Positions 19,259 to 27,771 of a stretch of DNA of 64,000 bases are shown here, piece by piece; positions within the stretch are counted from its first letter, which is position 1, and every line of letters begins with the position of its first letter. A model generated the notes under the pieces. The model was given only the letters and a program-made list of their open reading frames with translations, ran no database searches and was not told where the DNA came from. The DNA is taken from contig JAHJJI010000104.1 of the NCBI GenBank assembly GCA_018823025.1, forward strand, positions 1-64,000, in the 5' to 3' direction. Both the position numbers and the translations under genes were made by a program. This DNA comes from Gammaproteobacteria bacterium. GTDB taxonomy: Bacteria > Pseudomonadota > Gammaproteobacteria > Burkholderiales > Sulfuricellaceae.

Positions 19259-19642
19259 ATGGCTGACAGCAAAAAATATGAAATTACGGTAAAAACCCAC
19301 GTCGAGTACATTCCCGACCAATCCGACATCGATCTGGAACGGTACGTCTTCGCCTACACCATCACCATCACCAACACTGGCAGCGTCGCCGCCCAGTTGA
19401 TCAGCCGTCACTGGGTCATCACCGATGCCACCAATCAGGTACAGGAAGTGCGTGGTCTGGGCGTGATCGGCGAACAACCCTTGCTGAAGCCTGGTGAGAG
19501 CTTCGAATACACCAGCGGCTGCGTGATCGCCACCCCGGTTGGCACCATGCACGGCACTTACCAGATGACGGCGGAGGACGGCACCAAGTTCGACGCGCCC
19601 GTTGCCGAATTTACCCTGAACATGCCGCGCGTGTTGCACTAG
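19259..19642 (+). CDS. apaG: ApaG protein
   Basis: A 127-residue single-domain protein of the ApaG (DUF525) family, an immunoglobulin-like beta sandwich. The family stretches RYVFAYTITITNTG, LISRHWVITDA, VRGLGVIGEQPLLKPGESFEYTSG and MHGTYQMTAEDG are complete. Its biochemical role is not settled; enterobacterial mutants affect cobalt resistance and magnesium efflux. The ATG at 19259 (MADSKKYEIT) is preferred to upstream starts. It is divergent from rpe and upstream of mltA. Confidence 0.93.
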   Translation: MADSKKYEITVKTHVEYIPDQSDIDLERYVFAYTITITNTGSVAAQLISRHWVITDATNQVQEVRGLGVIGEQPLLKPGESFEYTSGCVIATPVGTMHGTYQMTAEDGTKFDAPVAEFTLNMPRVLH

Positions 19643-19660
19643 CCGCAATTCAAGCAAATG

Positions 19661-19738
19661 CTTTCACCGCGAAGAACGCGGCGGAAAGTAAATAACGTCT
19701 TTTTAACCTCTGCACCCTCTATGCCTCTGCGGTAAAAT
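19661..19738. repeat. dispersed inverted repeat, copy 7 (degenerate)
   Basis: TTTCACCGCGAAGAACGCGG at 19662 and CTCTGCGGTAAAAT at the right end match the arms of the family only in part. It lies between apaG and mltA and is probably an older copy or a related subfamily. Confidence 0.6.
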
Positions 19739-19793
19739 GCAGCATTCGCAATTATTTCAGTGCATTGATCTCGAGTCGAAACCAAATTTTTCC

Positions 19794-21014
19794 ATGAAAA
19801 AACTGCTTGCCCTGCTTTTTACTCTGGCCATTTCCGCCTGCGCCACGCTGGAAAAACCGGCTGTTATTCCACCGCCTGTCGCCCCACCGCAAGCCATTCC
19901 TGCTATTCCACTCACCCCACCGGTTGCGGTTCCGCCCTTGCAGTCGGTTGGCTGGGAAGCCCTGTCCGGTTGGCAAGACGAAGATCTGGCGGCCGCCTGG
20001 GACGGTTTCAAACAAAGCTGCGTCGCGCTGCAGAAACAACCGGCATGGCAAGTGCCCTGCGCTGCAACAACGGGAGTGGCCTCCTCGAACGACGCAGCCC
20101 TGCGCGAATTCTTCGAGCAATACTTCACCCCCTATCAGGCCATGCAACCCGACGGCGGCTCCGAAGGGTTGGTCACCGGCTATTATGAGCCGCTGCTCAA
20201 TGGCAGCCGCACCCCCTCGAAGCGCTACCGCCACCCTCTTTACGGAGTGCCGGACGACCTGCTGATCGTGGATCTGGGCTCGGTTTATCCGGAGCTGAAA
20301 AACCTGCGCCTGCGCGGTCGGCTTGACGGTCGCAAGGTGGTGCCTTATTACAACCGCGCCGAAATCGACAACGGCACGACCTCACTCAAGGGCAAGGAAC
20401 TGTATTGGGTGGATGACGCAGTCGAACTGTTTTTCCTGCAAATCCAGGGTTCCGGAAGAATTGCGTTGCCCGGGGGTGAAACCGCGCGCATCGGCTATGC
20501 CGACCAGAATGGCTTTCCCTACAAATCCATCGGCAAGGCATTGGTGGAGCGCGGCGACCTGCCGCTGGAAAAAGCCTCGATGCAGGGCATCAAGGACTGG
20601 GGCAAGCAAAACCCAGAAAAACTTTCCGAACTGCTCAATCTCAACGCCAGCTATGTTTTTTTCCGCGATCTGCCGAACAATCTTTCCGGCCCGCTCGGTG
20701 CCTTGGGTGTGCCGCTCACCGCCGGGCGCAGCATTGCGGTCGACCCGCGCCATATCCCGCTCGGTGCGCCGGTGTTTCTGGCCACCACCTGGCCGAATAG
20801 CGCGAAGCCACTCAACCGCCTGATGCTGGCACAAGATACCGGTGGCGCGATCCGGGGCGTAGTGCGGGCGGACTTTTTCTGGGGCTTCGGCAAAGAGGCT
20901 GGCAAATTGGCCGGCAGCATGAAGCAAAGCGGGAAAATGTGGGTGCTGTTGCCCAAAGGCTTTACTCTGCAGCAGAACGGCAACGGTCAGGGGAGCAATG
21001 GCAGCGGCGGTTGA
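19794..21014 (+). CDS. mltA: membrane-bound lytic murein transglycosylase A
   Basis: Outer-membrane lipoprotein that cleaves peptidoglycan glycan strands to give 1,6-anhydro-MurNAc, the AnmK substrate. The 406-residue protein has a lipobox ending at C16 (LAISAC), a proline-rich linker (about residues 18-50), the MltA domain with GLVTGYYEPLLNGSR and a C-terminal 3D domain (DPRHIPLG, AQDTGGAIRG, FFWG). The ATG at 19794 gives the signal peptide directly. Its 3' end overlaps the convergent tonB gene by 28 bases. Confidence 0.93.
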   Translation: MKKLLALLFTLAISACATLEKPAVIPPPVAPPQAIPAIPLTPPVAVPPLQSVGWEALSGWQDEDLAAAWDGFKQSCVALQKQPAWQVPCAATTGVASSNDAALREFFEQYFTPYQAMQPDGGSEGLVTGYYEPLLNGSRTPSKRYRHPLYGVPDDLLIVDLGSVYPELKNLRLRGRLDGRKVVPYYNRAEIDNGTTSLKGKELYWVDDAVELFFLQIQGSGRIALPGGETARIGYADQNGFPYKSIGKALVERGDLPLEKASMQGIKDWGKQNPEKLSELLNLNASYVFFRDLPNNLSGPLGALGVPLTAGRSIAVDPRHIPLGAPVFLATTWPNSAKPLNRLMLAQDTGGAIRGVVRADFFWGFGKEAGKLAGSMKQSGKMWVLLPKGFTLQQNGNGQGSNGSGG

Positions 21015-21667
21015 ATCACCGTCGGTTTTTTCCGGTCGCTCAATTCGTAGGACACTTTGATCAGCACCCGACTCTTTACCGCCCGGCCATTTTTTTTCGC
21101 CGGCGCGAAGCGCGCCTCACGGAAAGAGTACAGTGCGGATTCCTCGAAAATCCCTTCAGGGTTTGCTTCCATCACTTCAACCTCTTTCACCGCGCCAGAC
21201 TCATCGATTAGCAGCAGCAATACTACATACCCCTCCACGCCCTGCTCGGGGTAGACCGGCTTGATCTCATATAGCGCAGTCGGATGCACATCTACCTGCT
21301 TGGCCGGATACCAGGTGGGATCTTCCAGCAAGGGGATTTCCAGCGTCGGCAGGATGGCTGGTGCCGGCTCTGCGGGCGCCGGAGGCTGCCGCGCAGGCTC
21401 TTCCTCGCTCGGTTTCGGCTCATCCTGTTTTATTACGCTTATCTCTACCGCGCTTTCCAGCGACAAAGATTCAATCTTGACTTGAGGCACACGCTCGATG
21501 TTCACCTCCATGGCGACCCGTGACCGCCCTTCAGGCTGCGATGCCTTGATGTGAACACCAAATACCAGCGCCAGATGCAGCGCCAGCGAAACCGCCAGCG
21601 CCAGCGCAAAGCGGGCCGCCGCATCGGGAACTTCGTCTTGCTCTGGATTGGAATTGAATTTGCTCAT
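20987..21667 (-). CDS. TonB family energy transducer (first of two)
   Basis: Links inner-membrane proton force to TonB receptors. The 226-residue protein has one membrane helix (about residues 18-40), a linker rich in P, E and A (EPARQPPAPAEPAPAI) and a C-terminal TonB domain with YPEQGVEGYVVLLLLIDESGAV and the final strand SRVLIKVSYEL. The VYPEQGV form matches the TonB C-terminal YP motif. It follows receptor 1 after a terminator, so it may be transcribed apart. The second TonB is encoded at 25.4 kb. Confidence 0.85.
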   Translation of the reverse strand: MSKFNSNPEQDEVPDAAARFALALAVSLALHLALVFGVHIKASQPEGRSRVAMEVNIERVPQVKIESLSLESAVEISVIKQDEPKPSEEEPARQPPAPAEPAPAILPTLEIPLLEDPTWYPAKQVDVHPTALYEIKPVYPEQGVEGYVVLLLLIDESGAVKEVEVMEANPEGIFEESALYSFREARFAPAKKNGRAVKSRVLIKVSYELSDRKKPTVIQPPLPLLP

Positions 21668-21700
21668 GCCGCCGCCAGTATAAACGGCGAAGGCGACAAT

Positions 21701-21726
21701 AAAAAAGGGAGGCTTTACGGCCTCCC
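21701..21726 (-). terminator. terminator after TonB receptor 1
   Basis: On the minus strand GGGAGGC and GCCTCCC pair around a six-base loop and are followed by six T residues. It lies between receptor 1 and the first tonB gene. Confidence 0.8.
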
Positions 21727-21792
21727 CTTAAAACATAGAGTTCACTGATCACTGAGAGCGGCAACCAGGACAGGTCGCCGCTCAACTCAGCA

Positions 21793-24057
21793 TCAGAACT
21801 TCACGTTTACGCCTGCATAGATCGAACGCCCCATCCCGGGGACGGGAATACCCCAGGCTACACCAGTTGAAGTCATTGTCTTTCCCTGGCCAACATATGC
21901 CCCGCCCAGTGGCAGATTGTAGAATTTGTTAAACAGGTTATCGATGCCCACATCAAAACGGGCCTGTTTCCACGCATAGCTGCTGCGCAGATTCAGCAAA
22001 CCGTAGCCGGCGGTTTTAACTTCGTTGCGAACCTGTGACACGTCCGTCTTGGCATCCACCAGTTGAGCCTCGACGGTGTTGGTCCAGTCGCCCAGACTTT
22101 GCACCACCGCTAACTTCACGTTCAGCGGCATGATGTTGTAGAGGTTATCGCCGGTCGTCCGGTTTTCACCGTTGACGTAATTCAACATGCCGGTCGCGGT
22201 AAAACGGCCGTAACCGCTGGTTTTCGCCAGTGGCATGTAGCCAGAAACATCCATGCCGTAGAGACGGGCGCTTTGGTTTACGAACTGGAGATACCGGAAT
22301 CCAGGCGTAGCATTCGATGCAACGCAACTTGCAGTCGTACAGAGAGCTGCATCGATATAGTTATCGACATAGGTGTAATAGGGCGTTACTTTCAGACCCC
22401 ATTGCTCCTTGGCGGCATCATGCCAGTCGGCAGTGGCGCTGAGAGTATGGGCCACCTCCGGCGTCAGGTCGAGGTTGCCGACATAGCCGTTGCCATCACC
22501 CGCCCAGTTGATCATGCGCATCATCATGCCGCTGGTAGACCAAGTGTAGCGTTCGTAGAGGTTGGGCGACCGGGTCTTTTGAGCATAGCCAAACTCGAAG
22601 GTTTGCGTGTCATCCGGCGTATAGCGAGCCAGCGCCGTGAGATCCAGATTGTGATCGGTTTTCTTGTGGTCCCTGAGATTGAAGGCTGTTACCTCGGCGT
22701 TCGGACTGCTATAGCTTTGCACAGACCCCGTGTTCATATCCACCGTTTCGTGGCGCACGCCGAATTGTGTGAGCCATTGCGGCTTCCACTGCGCCTCCCA
22801 TTCAGCGAAGAGAGCCAGGCGGTCGCGTTCTCCGTTGCGAATATTCCAGAACGTATCGGGCCACATCCCCTTGCCGGCCGGATCCCACCAGTCGTTCAGG
22901 CGGTAACGCTGGGTTTCGCCACCCACGCGCAGCAGGTCACGAACCGAAAGTATGATGTCCGCCTTGACGGCTATGCCAGTGTTTTTGCCCTCAGTGTCCA
23001 TGGGCATACCCGCAGCACAGCCGGCCGCTCCTGCACTGGGAACGCATGGCAGCCCATCGGGAAAGGGCGCTCCAGTATTGGAGCCATACCAATAGAGCTT
23101 GTCATTGTAGAATTGCATCTTGTGTCGCGTTTTCTCTTCATAGGCGCGGGCTTCCAGGGCGCCCCATTCGTATTTCCCCTTGTAGCGCAGGTTAATCTGT
23201 TCGCTGTCGTTGCCGGTCATGTCCATGCGCTGGTTAGGATAGCCCTGGTAGGGGATGTCCTGCACGCCCAGCTTGAGTTCGACCAGATGGTTTTCATGGC
23301 GCAGCGCAAAACCGAGGGATTGATTGGTCGACTTATACATGGTCGACCCCACCTCATCCCCGGCCAGCCAACCCCTGCCCGCTGCCGCCGGTCCTGCCGA
23401 CTTGAAGTCCCCACCGGCCTTGTAGTTGCCGGATTCCACGGTTGAACCGCTATATGTCATGCTCAATTTTTCGCTGGCGATAGTTGCCGAAACATTGCCG
23501 CCTGTAGCATTACCATTGCTGCGATAAAAGGCGCCAACCTGGCCCTTGGTCAAGGTTCCCTGCCCGACCGCGGCGAATTCCGGTTCTGACGAGTTCACGT
23601 GGATGGCGCCGCCGATACTGTCGCCGCCGACGCTCACCGGGGCAATACCGCCAAACACCTGGATGCTGCCTACGCTGGACGGATCAATATAGGAAAGCGG
23701 CGGGTTCATGTGGTTGCCGCAGGCGGAAATCAGGTCCATGCCATCGACCTTGATGCGCAGACGGTCATCGGCCAGGCCTTGAATCACCGGCAGGCTGGAA
23801 ACGCCGCCAGCGCCGTAGAGGCTGACGCCGGGCACATCCCTGAGGAGGCTGGCGGTATCGCTGGTGGAAGACCGCATGGGAGCAAGGCTTGCCTCACCTA
23901 AACTGGAAGAACCGAAAGCGGGTTGTGCATCGACTTTCGAGGCACTGACAACGACTTCTTCCAGCTTCGTCGGAGTGACTTCATCGGCGGCCAGCGCAAA
24001 GTGATACGGCATGATGGCAGCCAGTGAGGCGGCAAGAACACGGGGTTTGAACTTCAT
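21793..24057 (-). CDS. TonB-dependent copper receptor, OprC/NosA-like
   Basis: Outer-membrane barrel for copper uptake. The 754-residue protein has a signal peptide (to about residue 24, ALA-ADE), a plug domain with the TonB box-like EEVVVSAS, and a 22-strand barrel ending in NVKF. The copper site of OprC is recognisable: C113-x-x-x-M117 in ISACGNHMNPPL and H312-x-M314 in TRHKMQF. A methionine-rich loop (SGMMMRMIN) follows. The ATG at 24057 has an AAGGGAA ribosome site. NosA, a relative, supports nitrous oxide reductase assembly in Pseudomonas stutzeri. It is downstream of exbD after a 181-base gap. Confidence 0.88.
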   Translation of the reverse strand: MKFKPRVLAASLAAIMPYHFALAADEVTPTKLEEVVVSASKVDAQPAFGSSSLGEASLAPMRSSTSDTASLLRDVPGVSLYGAGGVSSLPVIQGLADDRLRIKVDGMDLISACGNHMNPPLSYIDPSSVGSIQVFGGIAPVSVGGDSIGGAIHVNSSEPEFAAVGQGTLTKGQVGAFYRSNGNATGGNVSATIASEKLSMTYSGSTVESGNYKAGGDFKSAGPAAAGRGWLAGDEVGSTMYKSTNQSLGFALRHENHLVELKLGVQDIPYQGYPNQRMDMTGNDSEQINLRYKGKYEWGALEARAYEEKTRHKMQFYNDKLYWYGSNTGAPFPDGLPCVPSAGAAGCAAGMPMDTEGKNTGIAVKADIILSVRDLLRVGGETQRYRLNDWWDPAGKGMWPDTFWNIRNGERDRLALFAEWEAQWKPQWLTQFGVRHETVDMNTGSVQSYSSPNAEVTAFNLRDHKKTDHNLDLTALARYTPDDTQTFEFGYAQKTRSPNLYERYTWSTSGMMMRMINWAGDGNGYVGNLDLTPEVAHTLSATADWHDAAKEQWGLKVTPYYTYVDNYIDAALCTTASCVASNATPGFRYLQFVNQSARLYGMDVSGYMPLAKTSGYGRFTATGMLNYVNGENRTTGDNLYNIMPLNVKLAVVQSLGDWTNTVEAQLVDAKTDVSQVRNEVKTAGYGLLNLRSSYAWKQARFDVGIDNLFNKFYNLPLGGAYVGQGKTMTSTGVAWGIPVPGMGRSIYAGVNVKF

Positions 24058-24163
24058 TCTTAATAATTCCCTTCTTATTGAATTAAACAAGCAAATAGTT
24101 ACTTGCTAATGCAATCCGTGTGCCAGGGAAAAACCTTTACTAATCAGTGGGGACAGGTTGTCC

Positions 24164-24187
24164 GCCCTGTGCTATTTCGCACAGGGC
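24164..24187. other. hairpin between exbD and receptor 1
   Basis: GCCCTGTGC and GCACAGGGC form a perfect nine-base stem with a six-base loop after the exbD stop. No T tract follows on the minus strand, so it may be an RNA-stability hairpin or a weak terminator. A second small inverted repeat, AGCAA and TTGCT eight bases apart (24090-24107), lies nearer the receptor start and might be an operator. Confidence 0.45.
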
Positions 24188-24238
24188 GTGGCAAATGACT
24201 CATATCGAGAAATGAATTGGGCAGAATGCCCAGTTGGG

Positions 24239-24679
24239 CTACTGCTTGTGATTTTCTTCCGGAGCCGGCACCTTGCCGATAGGAGTGGTAACAAAAGCCA
24301 GCTTGGTGATGCCGACGCGCTGCAGCATCGCCAGCACTTGGGCGACGCGACCATAGCGCACGCTTTCGTCTGCATGCAGTTGAACGTTGGGGTCAGCATC
24401 CTGGGCGGCGATCTTTTTTAGTTCGGCCTCCAGCGTGTCGAAATGGATCAGGCGCTGGTCGATGAATACGCCGCCCTGGGCGTCGATCGCCATCTGTATG
24501 GTTTTGGTCTGTTTCATCGGCGACACTGCTGCGGTCTTGGGCAGGTTGACCTTGACGGCCTGCATCAAGAGCGGCGCGGTGACGATAAACACGATCAACA
24601 ACACCAGCATCACATCCACCAGCGGCGTGACGTTGATCTCGCTCATCGCGGTCTGTTCAGAACGGCTGTGCAATCCCAT
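24239..24679 (-). CDS. exbD: biopolymer transport protein ExbD
   Basis: Part of the ExbB-ExbD proton motor that powers TonB. The 146-residue protein has a single membrane helix (about residues 18-40) with the essential aspartate in NVTPLVDVMLVLLIVF, then a periplasmic domain ending in KVPAPEEN. The motif and size match ExbD/TolR. It lies four bases after exbB and before receptor 1. Confidence 0.92.
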   Translation of the reverse strand: MGLHSRSEQTAMSEINVTPLVDVMLVLLIVFIVTAPLLMQAVKVNLPKTAAVSPMKQTKTIQMAIDAQGGVFIDQRLIHFDTLEAELKKIAAQDADPNVQLHADESVRYGRVAQVLAMLQRVGITKLAFVTTPIGKVPAPEENHKQ

Positions 24680-24683
24680 CGCT

Positions 24684-25340
24684 TTACTCCACCTTGAAAC
24701 CGGACTTCATCGCCAGGTGCAGGAAATCGGTAGCGAAATCCTCCATCTCCGCCACATACAAGCGGGTGCGGCGCAGACCGTAATTGTAGGCGAGCACAGC
24801 GGGGATGGCAGTGGCGATGCCGAGGGCAGTGGCGATCAGCGCCTCGCCAATCGGGCCGGCAACCACGTCCAGCCCGGCGGAACCGCTTTTGCTGATGTCC
24901 TGCAGCGCGTGCATGATGCCCCACACCGTGCCGAACAGACCGACGAAGGGCGCGGTGGAACCGATGCTCGCCAGCACCATCAAGCCGCTGTCGAGCCGGT
25001 TCTGCTCCTTCTGCACCTGGCTGCGCAGGCAGCGCTCCAGAATGTCCTGCTGGTCACCGCTGTGCTGCAGATTCTGTTCGCCTCCCTTGTGCATGTCGCG
25101 CAGCGCGGTAAAGCCACAATGGGCGAGGCGCGCCAGCGGCCCGGTAGCACTGGCGGTAATCTGCTCCGCCTCAAGCAAGCCTTTGGCATTCCAGAATGCC
25201 AGGCCAAAGCGCTTGTTTTCCTGCGACAAACGCCATTGCGCCCAACCCTTGACGACGATCAGGGTCCAGGTCACGACCGAGAAAACGGCCAGAACCCACA
25301 GTGTGATGACGACGATATCCGACGAGGAAAAATGGGGCAT
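24684..25340 (-). CDS. exbB: MotA/TolQ/ExbB proton channel family protein
   Basis: Forms the pentameric channel of the TonB motor. The 218-residue protein has three membrane helices (about residues 10-30, 110-140 and 155-180). The conserved TolQ/ExbB stretch is clear: LDSGLMVLASIGSTAPFVGLFGTVWGIM, then GPIGEALIATALGIATAIPAVLAYN. It lies between the second tonB gene (14 bases upstream) and exbD (four bases downstream), giving a tonB-exbB-exbD unit. Confidence 0.93.
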   Translation of the reverse strand: MPHFSSSDIVVITLWVLAVFSVVTWTLIVVKGWAQWRLSQENKRFGLAFWNAKGLLEAEQITASATGPLARLAHCGFTALRDMHKGGEQNLQHSGDQQDILERCLRSQVQKEQNRLDSGLMVLASIGSTAPFVGLFGTVWGIMHALQDISKSGSAGLDVVAGPIGEALIATALGIATAIPAVLAYNYGLRRTRLYVAEMEDFATDFLHLAMKSGFKVE

Positions 25341-25354
25341 GAGCTATCCTGCTT

Positions 25355-26023
25355 TCAATAATTTTCGAGTTTGAACGTAATCGGCACCTCGACCCAGGCA
25401 ACAACCGCCTGGCTTCCCCGCTTGGCGGGCATGAAGCGCCACTTTCTCACAGCTTCCAGCGCGGCATGATCGAGCATTTCATGACCGCTGGTTTTTTTCA
25501 ACTCGGCACGTTGACACTCGCCACCAGCCGAAATTTCGGCGCGCACCAGCACCGTTCCCTCAATGCCGCGCCGCCTCGCCGCTAGCGGATAGGCTGGCGG
25601 CGGGTTGCTGAGGTAGGCGGCATTATAGCGTGGCAACTCCAGCACCGGCTCGGGTGCGGGCGGCGCCGGGGGCGATGGAGCCGGCGGAGATGGCTGCGCG
25701 ATCGCCACTGGCGCCTGCTGTAGCGCATGCTCCACAACCGGCTGCATCACCGGAACCGGTGTCGGTGCCGAAACCGCTTTCTTCACGACCGGTTTCGGCT
25801 GCCGCTCCACTTTGGGTGGCGGGGGCTGCAGCGGAACCACCTTCGGTTCCGGGGGGGCAGGCGGTGCGATCAGCGAAACCTGCACCACCGGCAGGGGCCG
25901 AGGCGGAATGAGCTCGCTCTTGAAATGAGTGTATCCCCACCATACCGTCACATGCAGGAGAACAACCAGACCGAACGAAGGTAGCCAACGCGGCCACTCC
26001 CGGTCGGATTCGACTTGCATCAT
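25355..26023 (-). CDS. tonB: TonB family energy transducer (second of two)
   Basis: The TonB of the adjacent motor. The 222-residue protein has one membrane helix (about residues 15-32), a long Pro-rich periplasmic spacer (PPAPPEPKVVPLQPPPPK and Lys-Pro pairs) and a C-terminal TonB domain with NPPPAYPLAARRRGIEGTVLVRAEI and WRFMPAKRGSQAV. Two ATG codons in a row (26023 and 26020) are both possible; a GGA lies upstream. It heads tonB-exbB-exbD and is 31 bases after the transporter-like gene. Confidence 0.9.
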   Translation of the reverse strand: MMQVESDREWPRWLPSFGLVVLLHVTVWWGYTHFKSELIPPRPLPVVQVSLIAPPAPPEPKVVPLQPPPPKVERQPKPVVKKAVSAPTPVPVMQPVVEHALQQAPVAIAQPSPPAPSPPAPPAPEPVLELPRYNAAYLSNPPPAYPLAARRRGIEGTVLVRAEISAGGECQRAELKKTSGHEMLDHAALEAVRKWRFMPAKRGSQAVVAWVEVPITFKLENY

Positions 26024-26054
26024 TGCGTATTCCAAATACGATCCAAAATGGCGC

Positions 26055-26723
26055 CTAGAATAGCATAATCAAACGGCGCAACCCGATCGCGATCAATACA
26101 ACCGCTGCTCCCCAGCGCAGCCATTTGCCCAGCCACTGCCGCCCTTCGCGCAGATTGCGTCCGAACAAGCTCAGCAGGGGCACAATCACCAGCAGCGGGG
26201 TGAGTGCCGCGCCCAAACCGAAAGACAAACCGTAGCCCACGCCGGATAGTGCGCCGCCGGACAGCGCACACACCGCCAGGAGAGAGGCCAGCGGCGCGCA
26301 CGGCGTCAGGCTCAGGGAAAAACCAAGCAAAAAAGGCGGAGTACCCGCCCCCCGTTGGGCCGCGCCGCACGCCGTCTTGCGCCGTGACGGCAACAGCAGC
26401 CAGACGCCGGCACCCAGGCTGGCCATGCCGATGAAGGCATTGCCCACGCCACTGCTCAGGGCGTGGGTCAGCCACACCCCAAGCGCCCCGGCCAGACCGC
26501 CGAGCAGGCTGTAAGCCGTTACCCGGCCGAGCACGAAGATGCCGGTATCGAGCAGCGCCTCACGGTTGCTGCCACCGCGCCCCAGCACCCAAGTGCCCAT
26601 GAACGGCAAACAGGTGACGGTGCAGGCGGTCAGCCCCATGGAAACGCCCAGCAGCCAGACCGAGAACAGGCTGATGGTCTCGGGCAATAGAGTCGCCGAG
26701 CCGGGCATGATGGTATCAAGCAT
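26055..26723 (-). CDS. membrane protein of the SafE/CcdA (DsbD-like) type
   Basis: A 222-residue polytopic protein with about six membrane helices. The first carries TACTVTCLPFMGTWVLGRGG and a later one SLTPCAPLASLL, a pair of cysteine-proline motifs in two halves as in the CcdA/DsbD membrane domain and UreH/SafE relatives. It might move electrons or metal across the inner membrane. It overlaps the iron-sulfur protein gene by eight bases, so the two are probably translated together. The exact substrate is not visible. Confidence 0.65.
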   Translation of the reverse strand: MLDTIMPGSATLLPETISLFSVWLLGVSMGLTACTVTCLPFMGTWVLGRGGSNREALLDTGIFVLGRVTAYSLLGGLAGALGVWLTHALSSGVGNAFIGMASLGAGVWLLLPSRRKTACGAAQRGAGTPPFLLGFSLSLTPCAPLASLLAVCALSGGALSGVGYGLSFGLGAALTPLLVIVPLLSLFGRNLREGRQWLGKWLRWGAAVVLIAIGLRRLIMLF

Positions 26724-27771
26724 TCTCCGCTCCGGACTCTGGCTTGCGCAATGCGGCGGCGATCTTGACCGTGCCGTCCGGCATCTCGCCTTTCATGCGC
26801 TGCTTGTAATACTCGCGGCTGGAACCGAACAACGTCAGAGGCCCCCACTTCATCTGGATCACGCCGTCATCGGGGCAGAATTCGACGCAACGTCCGCACA
26901 GGGTGCAGTCTTCGTGGAAGGCCTTGGTGCCGTGCTCGCGGGCGATTTCGTGGATGTCCATCGGGCAGGCCTTGGCGCAGATACCGCACTTGTCGCACTT
27001 GTCATGCTGCTTTTTCACCAGCCGCATCGGCGACAAACGCTGGAAAGTCGCGTTGAACGACAGCATCGGGCAGATACGGCAGAATGGCTGACGCACCGCG
27101 AATGCCGCCACCAGCATAAAACCGAACAGGGTGTTGGCAATGGCACCGAAAGCAAAGTCCAGGCTGCTGCCAGTGCGGATTGCCATCTGATCGGTATTGG
27201 CGGTCAGCAGAGTGGTGGCGAGGCGCGACGGGCAAACCTGGCAGTAAGCATCGCCGGTGGCATGGGGCGTCACTCCCAGCCCGGCCAGCAGCGGCAGCGC
27301 CAGTACCAGCACGATCAGCATCAGCCACTTCACCGGCCGCACTTTGCTTACGCTGCCGTTCTCGAAGCGGCGCAGGGGAAGGTTGAGCCGCCGCCCGAGC
27401 TTGTTGATCAACTCCTGGATTGTGCCGAGCGGACAGATCCAGCCGCAAAACACCTTGCTCAACACCACGAAGAAAGTGAAGAAAGTGAGCAGGGTGAACA
27501 GCAGCGGCAACACCATCTGGAAGGTGAACTGCTGGGCCTTGACGATGGCCTCGCCGACACGGTGATGCAACTGGTGCTGGGTGGGGATCAGCACGCAATA
27601 AGCGCTGTTCTGCTGGTCAAAGGCGCAGGACAGCGCGGGCAGCGCATTGGAAATTTTTTCCGCCATGTAAAAGCCGACCACATTGGAGCCATAGACGGTC
27701 AACAGCAGCATGAATATCTGAATGAACAGCCGGAAACGGCCGAGGGTGGGGAAAATCGATTTAAACATCAT
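26716..27771 (-). CDS. NapH/NosR-like membrane protein with four cysteine motifs
   Basis: A 351-residue membrane protein with about five helices. It has a CGWICPLGTIQELINK motif near residue 112 and a CRICPMLSFN motif near 230, as in NapH, NosR and CcoG, and a C-terminal 2x4Fe-4S ferredoxin domain (CDKCGICAKACPMD and CTLCGRCVEFCPDDGV). Such proteins pass electrons from the quinone pool to the periplasm. Overlaps with both neighbours (4 and 8 bases) suggest tight co-expression. In this setting it may reduce metal or a thiol chain; that is inference. Confidence 0.85.
   Translation of the reverse strand: MMFKSIFPTLGRFRLFIQIFMLLLTVYGSNVVGFYMAEKISNALPALSCAFDQQNSAYCVLIPTQHQLHHRVGEAIVKAQQFTFQMVLPLLFTLLTFFTFFVVLSKVFCGWICPLGTIQELINKLGRRLNLPLRRFENGSVSKVRPVKWLMLIVLVLALPLLAGLGVTPHATGDAYCQVCPSRLATTLLTANTDQMAIRTGSSLDFAFGAIANTLFGFMLVAAFAVRQPFCRICPMLSFNATFQRLSPMRLVKKQHDKCDKCGICAKACPMDIHEIAREHGTKAFHEDCTLCGRCVEFCPDDGVIQMKWGPLTLFGSSREYYKQRMKGEMPDGTVKIAAALRKPESGAENA

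Noticed and set aside
12897-19738. The palindromes as ordinary terminators
   Set aside because: They lack T tracts, and they sit between genes of one operon that must be read through.
22273-23445. A 390-codon open frame on the plus strand
   Set aside because: It is antisense to TonB receptor 1 and shows no recognisable domain.
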